Below are positions 34,103-42,258 of a DNA stretch of 64,000 nucleotides, one piece after another. The notes below the pieces were generated by a model. It worked only from the letters and a program-made list of their open reading frames with translations. It searched no databases and had not been told where the DNA came from. A program made the position numbers and the translations under genes. Every line of letters starts with the position of its first letter. Within the stretch, counting starts at the first letter, position 1. The stretch is from an uncultured Cuneatibacter sp. Its GTDB lineage: Bacteria > Bacillota > Clostridia > Lachnospirales > Lachnospiraceae. Location: the NCBI GenBank assembly GCA_934234215.1, contig CAKQHB010000015.1:1-64000 (forward strand), given 5' to 3'.

Positions 34103-34151
34103 GGAGATAGAAAAATGTGGCGCGGTGAAGTTAAAAATATAAGGGGGATAT

Positions 34152-35705
34152 ATGACGATTCAAGAAGTATTGGCGATGGAAGAGTCGCAAGTTTTTGACC
34201 GAAAAAGTGCGAACGTGGATCCGAAGGCACTTGCGATTTTGTTGATTGCATTTGCAAATGCGGATGGTGGAACGGCTGCAATCGGCATTTCGGATAAGAC
34301 ACGCAGAATCGAGGGAATTGATGGAGACGTTCAGAGATTAAATGAACTTCTGAGAGTGCCATTTGATTTTTGCGTGCCGACGATTAAGGTAGAGACGGAG
34401 ATGGTGCCTTGTGCTGACTTTAAGGGAAAAGAAAATCATGTCCTTCTGATGCATGTCGAACCGAGTATGGAAGTTCATGCAAATCAGGCGGATGAGGTTT
34501 TTATGCGAATCGGAGACAAATCGAAGCGATTGTCGTTTGATGAACGCATGCAGCTGATGTATGATAAAGGGGATCGCTTTTTCGAGGATAAGCCAGTGCC
34601 GGATGCAACACTGGATGATCTGGACTTGAATTTTGTTCAGGAATATATCAGAAAGATCGGATATCGGAAATCCCCATTGGAGTATTTGACGGAGAATAAA
34701 GGGTTTATAAGAGTAACGAATGGTAAACAACAGATTAGTACGGCTGCGATATTGTTGTTTGGAAAGAAGCCGCAAGAAAGGTTTTTCCCGAAAGCGAGTA
34801 TTCGCTTTATTCGTTATGATGGTATTGAAGAGCGTTCCGGAACAGAGATGAACGTGATCAAAGATGTCATTTTCGAAGGAAATATTCTGAAAATGGTCAC
34901 AGATGCAATCTGGTATTTGGACACACAGGTAAAGGAAAGAACGTTTCTTGGGGAGGATGGTTTGTTTGTAACAGAGGAGGAATATCCAAAGTTTGTTCGG
35001 CAGGAGATTATTGTGAATGCGGTGACGCATCGCGACTATAGTATTCGGGGAACGGATATTCAGGTTAAGATGTTTAATGATCGAATTGTGGTAGAAAGTC
35101 CGGGCAGATTGCCGGGGCTTGTAAAGGTAGACAATATCCGACATACTCATTTTTCGAGAAATCCAAAGATTGCAGAATTTTTGCGGGCATACGATTTCGT
35201 AAAGGAGTACGGGGAAGGCGTGGATCGTATGTGTAAAGAGTTGGAAGCAGCAGGATTACAAGATCCGGAATATCGAATCAGCGCATTTATGCTGCAGACG
35301 ATTATTCGGAATAATGCAGGAACGGAAGAAAAAACACTGGTTGAGGGTGAGAATAACTCTCTTAAAGACGAAAAGACCAGATATCAGACGAAAAAGCACT
35401 GTTTGATAGATGAAAAAGCAACGGTTGAGGACAAAAAGCACTGTTTGGATGAGGAAAATGATAAAAAAGCACTGTTTGAAACAGTGGAAAAAGCAATCGC
35501 AGGGAAGCAAATTACGCGAATTGTAGGAAAAAACATGAAACAGATATTGGAGACTTTTGAAAAGGGACAAGTGTTTGGTCGAAAAGAAGTTAAGGATAGG
35601 CTGGGGTATGGCGATTCTAAAGCGGGTAAAACACTGGAAGCAATGCTGGAGCTGGAGATTGTTACTACAGTAGAAGGGAAAGGAAAAGGGAAATATACGT
35701 TTTAA
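34152..35705 (+). CDS. AlbA_2/Schlafen-type ATP-binding transcriptional regulator (COG2865-like)
   Basis: The 517-residue protein has an N-terminal AlbA_2 (Schlafen) domain (residues 1-120; ESQVFDRKSANVDPKALAILL and LLIAFANADGGTAAIGI), a GHKL-type ATP-binding segment (NAVTHRDYSIRGTDIQVKM, IVVESPGRLPG) and a C-terminal winged-helix-like end (GRKEVKDRLGYGDSKAGKTLEAML). Such proteins are annotated as ATP-dependent regulators or defence-related. A 15-bp direct repeat (AAAAAGCACTGTTTG) occurs three times at 35391, 35433 and 35464, the last in a shifted frame. AT-richer codon use than its neighbours hints at transfer. It is followed by a truncated ATPase gene, so the region may be a recombination site. 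Confidence 0.8.
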   Translation: MTIQEVLAMEESQVFDRKSANVDPKALAILLIAFANADGGTAAIGISDKTRRIEGIDGDVQRLNELLRVPFDFCVPTIKVETEMVPCADFKGKENHVLLMHVEPSMEVHANQADEVFMRIGDKSKRLSFDERMQLMYDKGDRFFEDKPVPDATLDDLDLNFVQEYIRKIGYRKSPLEYLTENKGFIRVTNGKQQISTAAILLFGKKPQERFFPKASIRFIRYDGIEERSGTEMNVIKDVIFEGNILKMVTDAIWYLDTQVKERTFLGEDGLFVTEEEYPKFVRQEIIVNAVTHRDYSIRGTDIQVKMFNDRIVVESPGRLPGLVKVDNIRHTHFSRNPKIAEFLRAYDFVKEYGEGVDRMCKELEAAGLQDPEYRISAFMLQTIIRNNAGTEEKTLVEGENNSLKDEKTRYQTKKHCLIDEKATVEDKKHCLDEENDKKALFETVEKAIAGKQITRIVGKNMKQILETFEKGQVFGRKEVKDRLGYGDSKAGKTLEAMLELEIVTTVEGKGKGKYTF

Positions 35706-35720
35706 TTAAGAGACAATTTA

Positions 35721-35766
35721 TATACTCGTAAGTTATAGGTTTACGAGTTAGTAACTTATGAGTATA
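35721..35766 (+). promoter_or_regulatory. 15-bp inverted repeat before the ATPase remnant
   Basis: TATACTCGTAAGTTA (35721) and TAACTTATGAGTATA (35752) are inverted copies with one mismatch. It lies 23 bp before the ATPase fragment and may be its operator. Confidence 0.4.
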
Positions 35767-35789
35767 ATAATTGCAAGGAGGTGGATGCA

Positions 35790-35942
35790 ATGTCTGAATT
35801 TTATTGCCGTGACGAAGAGCTGCGAAAACTGAATAAGCGCTATGCGGGGAATAAGTTTGAGTGTATTGTTATCTACGGAAGGCGTCGAGTCGGCAAAACA
35901 GCGCTGATTAACGAGTTTTGCAAGGAAAAGCATCAAAATTAA
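35790..35942 (+). pseudogene. Truncated AAA ATPase (archaeal-type, 50 residues remaining)
   Basis: A strong AGGAGGTG site precedes ATG at 35790. The product begins MSEFYCRDEELRKLNKRYAG and continues to the Walker A motif YGRRRVGKTALI, the usual start of the archaeal-type ATPases that carry DUF234 and run to about 450 residues. Here the frame stops after only 50 residues at a TAA (35940-35942), and the bases beyond match a terminator, not more ATPase. It is a truncated remnant, perhaps cut by the recombination that placed the dacF gene next to it. A functional short peptide is unlikely, as Walker B and the C-terminal domain are missing. Confidence 0.7.
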
Positions 35943-35948
35943 AAAGAA

Positions 35949-35996
35949 CCCTGCGCATTTGCTGTCTTGATACTAGAAGATAGCAGATACGCAGGG
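35949..35996. terminator. Bidirectional terminator between the ATPase remnant and dacF
   Basis: CCCTGCG pairs with CGCAGGG, with further pairs inside. A T-rich tail follows on the minus side, serving dacF. Confidence 0.7.
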
Positions 35997-36020
35997 ATTT
36001 ATTTTGAGAATAAAAGGAAC

Positions 36021-37436
36021 TCAGAACTTCAGCTTCCCTCTTTCTCTCCGCTTCTGTCTCGCAACGCGCTTTTTGAGCTGGCGCTGTTTTTTCTGAACTC
36101 GCGCTTGCGGATTGAGCAGGTAGTACAACTGTGTCGCGATGAGGGCGATGAGCAGGATCGCGGCGGCACCGAGCAGGAAGTACCAGACATGGAAGTTATG
36201 TAAGTGTCCGAGCTGTGTGTTGGACACGGGGAAGGCATCTTCGTCCGAGCTGCTCAGGTCCGCGCGCACGAGGGGAAGCTGCGCCAGCGGATAGCCGTGC
36301 CAGGAGTAGGTGACCTGGATTGTGCCGTCATCGGTGGCTGTGGTCTCGCGTTCCAGATCGGAGAAGGAGACGCCGTTTGGCAGGAGCATGGTTGCGGATT
36401 CGTCCAGCGAGAACAGCAGGAGGTTGCCGCGGGGCAGCTGCAGCAGGTTCGAAGAATCGGTTTCACCGTAGGTCGTGTCTTCTTTTGCCGGAGTGCAGAC
36501 CGTGAAGGAAGAAAAGGCGTAATCCATGAGGCTGCGGGTGTCTTCGTACTGTTGGGGAGCTTCTGCTCCCAATGTAACGATGATCAGGTGAATGCCCTGA
36601 GAAGACGCGTAGGTGACGAGGTTTCGTCCGGATTCCTGTGTCCAGCCGGTCTTGCCGCCTTTGACACGGGAATCATAGTAAACATTGTTTGTGCGGAGCA
36701 TGCTGTGGGTGGAGCCGATGGTGCGGGTCTCGCTGTGTTTATTTGTGACGGGCAATGTGTATGTGCCTGCGGAGTCGATGGTGCGGAAGTCGGAATTTTT
36801 CAGACATTCCTTCATAATGAGAGCCAGATCGTAAGCGCAGGAGTAATGCGTGTCATCGTGGAGACCGGTGGGATTGACGAAGTGGGTATTAACTGCTCCA
36901 AGCTCGGCTGCGCGGGCATTCATGAGGTCTGCAAAGGCGCTGATGCTGCCGGATGTGTGTTCGGCGAGGGCATTTGCGACTTCATTGGCAGAGGGCAGGA
37001 GCAGGCCGTACAGGCAGTCCCTGACGGACATTTCCTCGCCGACCTGCATGGCAATGTGGCTGCTTCCGGCGGGAAGGTCATTGACTGCGCGGGCGGAGAA
37101 GGTCACCATGTCGCCGAGATTGTCATTTTCGACGGTGAGCAGCGCAGTCATGAGCTTTGTGGTGCTCGCCGGATAATGCTGTTCCGTGGCGTTCTTTGCG
37201 TAAAGGATCGTGCCGCTGTCTGCGTCCATGACGATCGCGGCGGAGCTGCTGATCTGGGGCGCAGAAGGCCAGTCGGAGGGAATTTGGTCGATCAATGCGT
37301 TGACTGCCTCAGAATCGCCCTGTGCGGCCTGAGAGACAACGGGTGTATGGAAAAACACACTGCCGGTAAGCAGGCATGCGCCAAGCAGACCGGCGCGCAG
37401 TGTGCGAGAAAATTTCTTCATAGAATGAAATTTCAA
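36021..37436 (-). CDS. dacF: D-alanyl-D-alanine carboxypeptidase (penicillin-binding protein 5 type)
   Basis: The protein of about 471 residues has a signal peptide (cleavage near VSQAAQ), the S11 peptidase motifs STTK (with the catalytic serine and lysine), SAN and KGGKTG, and a C-terminal membrane helix with a basic tail, the full layout of low-molecular-weight PBPs. It trims the terminal D-alanine of peptidoglycan stem peptides. The TTG at 37436 is chosen because AAAGGA lies eight bases upstream; an ATG fifteen bases later (37421) lacks a ribosome site of its own and is the alternative. It is transcribed away from trmB and shares a gap with a repeat copy. Confidence 0.88.
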   Translation of the reverse strand: MKFHSMKKFSRTLRAGLLGACLLTGSVFFHTPVVSQAAQGDSEAVNALIDQIPSDWPSAPQISSSAAIVMDADSGTILYAKNATEQHYPASTTKLMTALLTVENDNLGDMVTFSARAVNDLPAGSSHIAMQVGEEMSVRDCLYGLLLPSANEVANALAEHTSGSISAFADLMNARAAELGAVNTHFVNPTGLHDDTHYSCAYDLALIMKECLKNSDFRTIDSAGTYTLPVTNKHSETRTIGSTHSMLRTNNVYYDSRVKGGKTGWTQESGRNLVTYASSQGIHLIIVTLGAEAPQQYEDTRSLMDYAFSSFTVCTPAKEDTTYGETDSSNLLQLPRGNLLLFSLDESATMLLPNGVSFSDLERETTATDDGTIQVTYSWHGYPLAQLPLVRADLSSSDEDAFPVSNTQLGHLHNFHVWYFLLGAAAILLIALIATQLYYLLNPQARVQKKQRQLKKRVARQKRRERGKLKF

Positions 37437-37497
37437 AGTAGTGTCCTTTCTATATAGATATGAAAATTCATAGAGTGTTTGTTTCATTGAGACCTTT

Positions 37498-37562
37498 TTA
37501 CTTTACAGATTTTCTGTAAAGTAAAAAGCGTTCCGCGTGGATTGCACTGCAGCGGGATTCTA
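37498..37562. repeat. Terminator-tail repeat, copy 1 (shortened)
   Basis: A short hairpin CTTTACAG..CTGTAAAG is followed by AGCG-TTCCGCGTGGATTGCACTGCAGCGG and GATTCTATTTT. The middle part found in copies 2 and 4 is missing here. It lies between the divergent dacF and trmB genes. Confidence 0.65.
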
Positions 37563-37675
37563 TTTTACAACGAACAGGGGAAAAACGAAAGAGCAGAATA
37601 GATTTTTTCGAAAAAGATTGAGTTTTTCGGACGAATCGGTTATTGTAAATGAGAATTACGGAAATGGAGGGAACG

Positions 37676-38335
37676 ATGAGATTACGAAATATTCCGGGCG
37701 CCAGAGAAGAGATGCTGGTAAACCCGTTTGTAGTACAGAATCCGCAGGAGCTAAAGGGACACTGGAAGCAGTGGTTTGCCGAGGAGAAGGGCATGACTGG
37801 TGCGCATCCGCTGTATATTGAGATCGGTATGGGCAAGGGCAAGTTTTTGACGACGCTGGCGGCTCAGAATCCGAACAAGCTGTATGTGGGCATTGAGAAG
37901 TATTCTTCCGTGCTGCTGCGTGCGTTGGAAAAACAGGAGGAGCTGCAGCTGCCGAATCTGTGTTTTATTCGTATGGATGCGGAGACAATCGGTGAGATTT
38001 TCGGGGAGCAGGAGGTCGATGGTATTTATCTGAATTTTTCAGATCCGTGGCCGAAGGATCGCCATGCGAAGCGCAGATTGACTTCGGTACAGTTCCTTGG
38101 CCGTTATGAGGGCATTTTGTCAGATGCCGGTCAGGTAGAGTTCAAGACGGACAATCAGGATCTGTTCCAGTTCTCCCTGGATTCCGCGGAGGAAGCTGGC
38201 TGGAACATCGTGGCAAGCACCTGGGATCTGCATCACGATGAGGTCTTGAATGCGGGAAATGTCATGACAGAGTATGAAGAGCGTTTTTCCGAGATGGGAA
38301 ATCCCATTTGCAAAATGATATTAAAAAAAGCATGA
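37676..38335 (+). CDS. trmB: tRNA (guanine-N7)-methyltransferase
   Basis: The 219-residue protein has the SAM-binding motif EIGMGKGKFL, the family signature LNFSDPWPKDRHAKRRL and the C-terminal TEYEERF. TrmB methylates guanine 46 in the variable loop of tRNAs. The start at 37676 follows GGAGGG and matches the usual N-terminus (MRLRNIPGA). The last codons, for Lys-Lys-Ala, and the stop lie in the first copy of the tandem module described just downstream, so the C-terminus may have been altered by its duplication. Confidence 0.93.
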   Translation: MRLRNIPGAREEMLVNPFVVQNPQELKGHWKQWFAEEKGMTGAHPLYIEIGMGKGKFLTTLAAQNPNKLYVGIEKYSSVLLRALEKQEELQLPNLCFIRMDAETIGEIFGEQEVDGIYLNFSDPWPKDRHAKRRLTSVQFLGRYEGILSDAGQVEFKTDNQDLFQFSLDSAEEAGWNIVASTWDLHHDEVLNAGNVMTEYEERFSEMGNPICKMILKKA

Positions 38336-38457
38336 AATGCTTTTTTTAATATCATGAGCATGTAGCGAATGCGGAATGCGAATAACCCGTAAAAAAAGCA
38401 TGGAATGCTTTTTTAATATCATGAGCATGTAGCGAATGCGGAATGCGAATAACCCGT
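38323..38457 (+). repeat. Tandemly duplicated ~67-bp terminator module
   Basis: Two nearly identical units (38323-38390, 68 bp; 38391-38457, 67 bp) stand head to tail. Each starts with an A-run, AGCAT-GAA/GGA-ATGC and a T-run, a compact bidirectional terminator, followed by GAGCATGTAGCGAATGCGG and AATAACCCGT. A third, decayed copy (AGCATATAGCAAATAC) follows at about 38458-38505. The first unit overlaps the stop codon of trmB. Confidence 0.8.
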
Positions 38458-38507
38458 AAAAAATTTTTTGAGAAATAAGCATATAGCAAATACAAAATGC
38501 GAATAGG

Positions 38508-38577
38508 AAAAGCCGTTTTTCTTCGGAAAGAGCCTTTAAATTGGCAAAATCAAGAAGAAAAGCGGCTTTTTCAGCTT
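38508..38577 (+). terminator. Long-stem terminator behind the tandem module
   Basis: AAAAGCCG-TTTTTCTTC pairs with GAAGAAAA-GCGGCTTTTT with a loop of about 30 bases. It closes the trmB transcription unit before the tRNA promoter. Confidence 0.6.
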
Positions 38578-38644
38578 AAAATCGCTACAAATATCAAGAA
38601 AAACACAGAAAAATTATTTTCTTAAAAATTTTTCAAAAAAACAC

Positions 38645-38673
38645 TTGCATTTTCTGTGGACATGCGCTATACT
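38645..38673 (+). promoter_or_regulatory. Promoter of tRNA-Lys
   Basis: TTGCAT (38645-38650) and TATACT (38668-38673) with a 17-bp spacer. The tRNA begins 44 bases after the -10 element. Confidence 0.75.
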
Positions 38674-38716
38674 CTTTCTTGCGTTCGGGAAAACAAAGCG
38701 AACGAAAACAAAACAA

Positions 38717-38789
38717 GCGCTTCTAGCTCAGTTGGTAGAGCACCTGACTCTTAATCAGGGTGTCCAGGGTTCGAGCCCCTGGAGGCGCA
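38717..38789 (+). tRNA. tRNA-Lys (anticodon CUU)
   Basis: A full cloverleaf is visible: the acceptor GCGCTTC pairs with GAGGCGC, the D arm is AGCTCAGTTGGTAGAGC, the anticodon arm is CCTGA-CTCTTAA-TCAGG with anticodon CTT, and the T arm is CAGGG-TTCGAGC-CCCTG. The discriminator base is A. The 3' CCA is not encoded, as is usual in many Firmicutes tRNA genes. It reads the AAG lysine codon. Confidence 0.97.
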
Positions 38790-38798
38790 CTTGAAAGC

Positions 38799-38839
38799 AT
38801 CGATTTCGAAGACACGAGCTTCGGGGTTGGTGTTTTTTT
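38799..38839 (+). terminator. Terminator of tRNA-Lys
   Basis: CGAAG pairs with CTTCG, extended by wobble pairs, followed by a run of seven T residues. Confidence 0.65.
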
Positions 38840-38953
38840 GTATCCTGCGATAGATTCACGACACTGCGGCGAAAAAGAAGTTATCACTTGGTAACCCGTC
38901 TCAGAATGTAGCCGCAGAATGCAATCGCAAAATGTGAGGAAAGATAGAAACAG

Positions 38954-39003
38954 AAAAATCCTGCTTCCGAATGGAATGAACCTTTCGAGAAGCAGGATTT
39001 TTT
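38954..39003. terminator. Bidirectional terminator after the GH28 gene
   Basis: AATCCTGCTTC pairs with GAAGCAGGATT, with A-run before and T-run after. It can end the minus-strand GH28 transcript. Confidence 0.75.
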
Positions 39004-39064
39004 GATTCACGACAATAGAATGTTCACGGAGTGTGTATTCTATTGTTTTACAGGAAACGATTTA

Positions 39065-40378
39065 TTACCGATTGTCGTACTCGTCGTTCTTTGCATCGCG
39101 AGCAGAGTAGACGGAAATTTCGGTATTTTCGAACCGGATGCCCTCCGTGTAGTTGATGACACCAAACTCTTTGCAGCGCAGCTTGACATTTTCGAAGTGC
39201 AGACCGCGGATCGGCTGTTCCTCAAATCCCTCGATGTGGAATGCGCGGCTGATACCATCATAATCAGGAGTATTGTCGGCGTGGACGTTGCGGATGGTGA
39301 TATTTTCTACGCGGGTCATCGGCTCATCGTCGCTGATCGGTGCCAGCAGAGCCTTCCAGGAGTCGGAAATCTCACCGGTGTAACCTTCCGGCAGGGAACA
39401 ATAGCTGTAAGCCGGATTCCAGTTCAGGAACAGATGGAACGGATACTTCACGTTGGTCATTTCCAGACCATCTACAGTGATGTCGCGAATGTAGCCGCGG
39501 CGGGCAATCGAAGACTTGATACGGAAGCCGCAGTCCGTTCCGTGGTAGTTCAGATTTTTCAGAGTGACATTGTAGACACCGCCGGAAACCTCGCTGCCGA
39601 TGGTGACACCGAATCCGGCAAGGATCGTGCAGTTCTGCACGGTGATGTCATGGCACGGACGGCCAACGCGGATGCCATCGCCGTCACGACCGGACTTGAT
39701 GCAAATACTGTCATCGTTGCAGGATGTTACGCAGTTTTCAATCAGAACGTCGTGACAGGAGTCGATGTCGATACCGTCTGTGCTGGGGCTGTGTGTGCCA
39801 CAGGAAGTAATTTTCACACCGTCAATGTGAATGTCGTGGCTGTAGCAAACGTGGAAGTTCCAGAAACCGGAGCGGGTGGAAGTTACGTCCTTTAATGTGA
39901 CATTGGAAGAATTCATGACAACTACATTGCGGACACGCATGCAATCATAATCGCATGCCCAGCGGAGTCCCCTGGCATCGTATTCCTTGCGCATACCGCC
40001 CTGCATGTCGTCGCCCCAATATTTGGACCACCAATATTCGCCTTGACCATTGATCGTACCGCCGGAAATGACAACGTCTTTCTGATCGTTGACATTCAGA
40101 ACGCCGGGATACCACTTCATCTCAATACCGGCAACGCGGGTGTCGATGATCGGGTACTGGGATTCATCTGTCGTGCCCAGCAGAACGGTGTTCTCCTCCA
40201 TATGAAATTCCATGCCGCTCTTCAAAAATAAAGATGCGGTCTGGTAAGTACCATTTTCCAAAATCAAAATACCGCCAGCGGCAGCGGTCTCGTCGATCAA
40301 TGCCTGCAGCTGCGCGGTGACAAGTGTAGCACCGGTGTTATCAATGTTTCGTTCGGAACTGCGAAAAACAGGTCTCAT
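39065..40378 (-). CDS. Glycoside hydrolase family 28 (polygalacturonase-type)
   Basis: The 437-residue protein has the right-handed beta-helix and catalytic motifs of GH28: STDGIDID (Asp201), SCNDDSICIKSG (Asp222 and Asp223), and RIK (286-288). The normally conserved GHG motif reads AGFGVTIGSE, with phenylalanine in place of histidine at residue 256. Family members hydrolyse polygalacturonan or rhamnogalacturonan; the changed residue may shift substrate or weaken activity. There is no signal peptide, so it acts on imported oligosaccharides or by unusual export. The start at 40378 follows GGAGGAAAT; the longer frame upstream reads through a promoter region. Confidence 0.85.
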   Translation of the reverse strand: MRPVFRSSERNIDNTGATLVTAQLQALIDETAAAGGILILENGTYQTASLFLKSGMEFHMEENTVLLGTTDESQYPIIDTRVAGIEMKWYPGVLNVNDQKDVVISGGTINGQGEYWWSKYWGDDMQGGMRKEYDARGLRWACDYDCMRVRNVVVMNSSNVTLKDVTSTRSGFWNFHVCYSHDIHIDGVKITSCGTHSPSTDGIDIDSCHDVLIENCVTSCNDDSICIKSGRDGDGIRVGRPCHDITVQNCTILAGFGVTIGSEVSGGVYNVTLKNLNYHGTDCGFRIKSSIARRGYIRDITVDGLEMTNVKYPFHLFLNWNPAYSYCSLPEGYTGEISDSWKALLAPISDDEPMTRVENITIRNVHADNTPDYDGISRAFHIEGFEEQPIRGLHFENVKLRCKEFGVINYTEGIRFENTEISVYSARDAKNDEYDNR

Positions 40379-40512
40379 AAAAATTTCCTCCATATCTTGC
40401 ATGCTGCAAAAGCTGCAGCATGAAATTCTCCGGTTGTTATCATAACATAAGAAAGACTTCTTAGTATAGTAGAACTTTAAGACTGCGTGCGGCAGTTTTC
40501 CGCGGAAAAGGA

Positions 40513-41889
40513 TCACGCATCCGTGCGGTCGTTCTGAAATGTTTTCAGAACGCGGAGTGCCATCGGCAATGCCAGTAAGAACGACAAAATGTCTGCAAGC
40601 ATCTGCGCAATCTGCACGCCGAACAGTCCGAGAAACAGCGGCAAAATCAAAATCAGCGGAATAAAGAAAAGTCCTTGCCTTGCAGAGGCAACGATGGATG
40701 CCTGTGCCGCCATACCGATTGTCTGGAGCATCATATTGCAGAGAATCGTCCAGGCATTCAGCCAGAAGATGGAGCATTGCAGACGCAGCGCCAGCACACC
40801 GATCTGAATAACGTCCGGATCATTTCGGAACAGACGGATCAGTGGTTCCGCAAAAATACAGCCGCACATAGACAGTACAAAGAGTGTGATCGTGCCGAGC
40901 TTGACGCAGAAATAAAAAGCTTCCCGCACGCGGGTATAGCGCCCGGCGCCGTAGTTTGTACCGCAGACCGGCTGAAAGCCCTGTCCGAATCCGATCAACG
41001 CCGAGTTTACAAACATCGTAATACGAGTGACAACGCCCATTGCCGCGATCGCTGCGTCCGCCATCGCGCCGCCGTAGTTACCGGCTGCGGTATTCAGAAA
41101 GATCGTTGCAAAGCTGCCGATGCCCTGTCTGCACAGCGAGGGAACGCCGCCCTTGAAGATATTCTGATAATAAAAAACAGAGGGTGTAAAATTCTTGAGG
41201 GAAACGCGGATTGCCGCCCGCCTGCGGTTGAGATACAGCAGGATGCAAAAGCTGGCGATCTGGCTGATGACGGTCGCAAGCGCTGCTCCGGAAATCCCCA
41301 TATCAAATACAAAGATCAGCAGCGGGTCCAGACCAATATTCAGGATTGCACCGCTGACGATGCCGATCATTGCGACGGAGGCGCTGCCCTGAAAACGCAT
41401 TTGATTGTTCAGGACAAACGATCCCATGATAAAGGGTGTTCCGAGAAAAATAATGCGCAGGTAGCGGATCGTGTACGGCAGGATCGTTTCGGTGGAACCG
41501 AGAAAGCGGGAGATCGGGGTCAAAAACAGCAGTCCGATCAGGCAAATTACGATTCCGGCAATCAGGGACGAGAAAAATCCGGTGGCTGCCATTCGCTCCG
41601 CGTCCTGATATTCTCTGGCACCGAGCTTTCGGGAAATATAATTGCCGGAGCCATGTCCGAAAAAGAAGCCGGTCGCCTGAATCAGCGACATGACGGAAAA
41701 CGATACGCCGACCGCAGCGGTGGACTGGGTGTCCAGCTGCCCGACAAACATCGTGTCCGCCATATTATAGAAAGAAGTGACCAGCATACTGATGATCGTT
41801 GGAATCGACATCTGCCAGATCAGCTTTGGAATCGGCGCAGTCGTCAGATACTGCACCTTTTCATCCTGGGAAAGGTGTTTGAGTTTCAT
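40513..41889 (-). CDS. MATE family multidrug efflux transporter
   Basis: The 458-residue protein has twelve hydrophobic segments and the MATE pattern near the start (IPKLIWQMSIPTIISMLVTSFYNMADTMFVGQLD). Members use sodium or proton gradients to export drugs and other organic cations. It resembles the MepA/NorM-like and DinF-like bacterial groups. It is a single gene, upstream of the GH28 gene on the same strand with a gap of 134 bp, and I see no link to its neighbours. Confidence 0.9.
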   Translation of the reverse strand: MKLKHLSQDEKVQYLTTAPIPKLIWQMSIPTIISMLVTSFYNMADTMFVGQLDTQSTAAVGVSFSVMSLIQATGFFFGHGSGNYISRKLGAREYQDAERMAATGFFSSLIAGIVICLIGLLFLTPISRFLGSTETILPYTIRYLRIIFLGTPFIMGSFVLNNQMRFQGSASVAMIGIVSGAILNIGLDPLLIFVFDMGISGAALATVISQIASFCILLYLNRRRAAIRVSLKNFTPSVFYYQNIFKGGVPSLCRQGIGSFATIFLNTAAGNYGGAMADAAIAAMGVVTRITMFVNSALIGFGQGFQPVCGTNYGAGRYTRVREAFYFCVKLGTITLFVLSMCGCIFAEPLIRLFRNDPDVIQIGVLALRLQCSIFWLNAWTILCNMMLQTIGMAAQASIVASARQGLFFIPLILILPLFLGLFGVQIAQMLADILSFLLALPMALRVLKTFQNDRTDA

Positions 41890-42171
41890 GATAAGTTGAT
41901 TCCTCCAGTAGGTTGTTGAAGTTAGTATAACACAAAAGCAGAACGTTCGACCAGAAACAAATCTGTGGAAAACCAGCTGTTTGGCGGCGATTTCTTTCTG
42001 ACTGTAGATAAAGCCGATCAGACATGCGGATTCTGTCGAAATCCCTCAAAAAAACACGTATTAGAAAACAGGAATCAATCCTAAGATTAAAAACACTGCA
42101 AATGTTAGGAAATCCTCATTTTATAAGGGAAAACAAGCTTTGTATTTTTTTAAGAGCAATGAAAAAATGTC

Positions 42172-42199
42172 TTGTAATTTAGCAAATACATGCTATAGT
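42172..42199 (+). promoter_or_regulatory. Promoter of pflB
   Basis: TTGTAA (42172-42177) and TATAGT (42194-42199) with a 16-bp spacer, 59 bp before the start codon. The gap from 41890 to 42258 has no gene; it holds this promoter and AT-rich sequence only. Confidence 0.6.
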
Positions 42200-42258
42200 A
42201 TAAATTGTGAAAAGAAAATTAGCGCAAGCTAACCAAATACAAACAAAGGAGAGTTGTG

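Noticed and set aside
36204..37457. 417-codon plus-strand frame opposite dacF
   Set aside because: Shadow of the dacF gene, whose motifs STTK, SAN and KTG and signal peptide leave no doubt about the coding strand.
42205..42211. TTGTGAA near the pflB promoter as a Rex redox-regulator site
   Set aside because: Only a half-site is present; the second half TTCACAA is missing at the proper distance.
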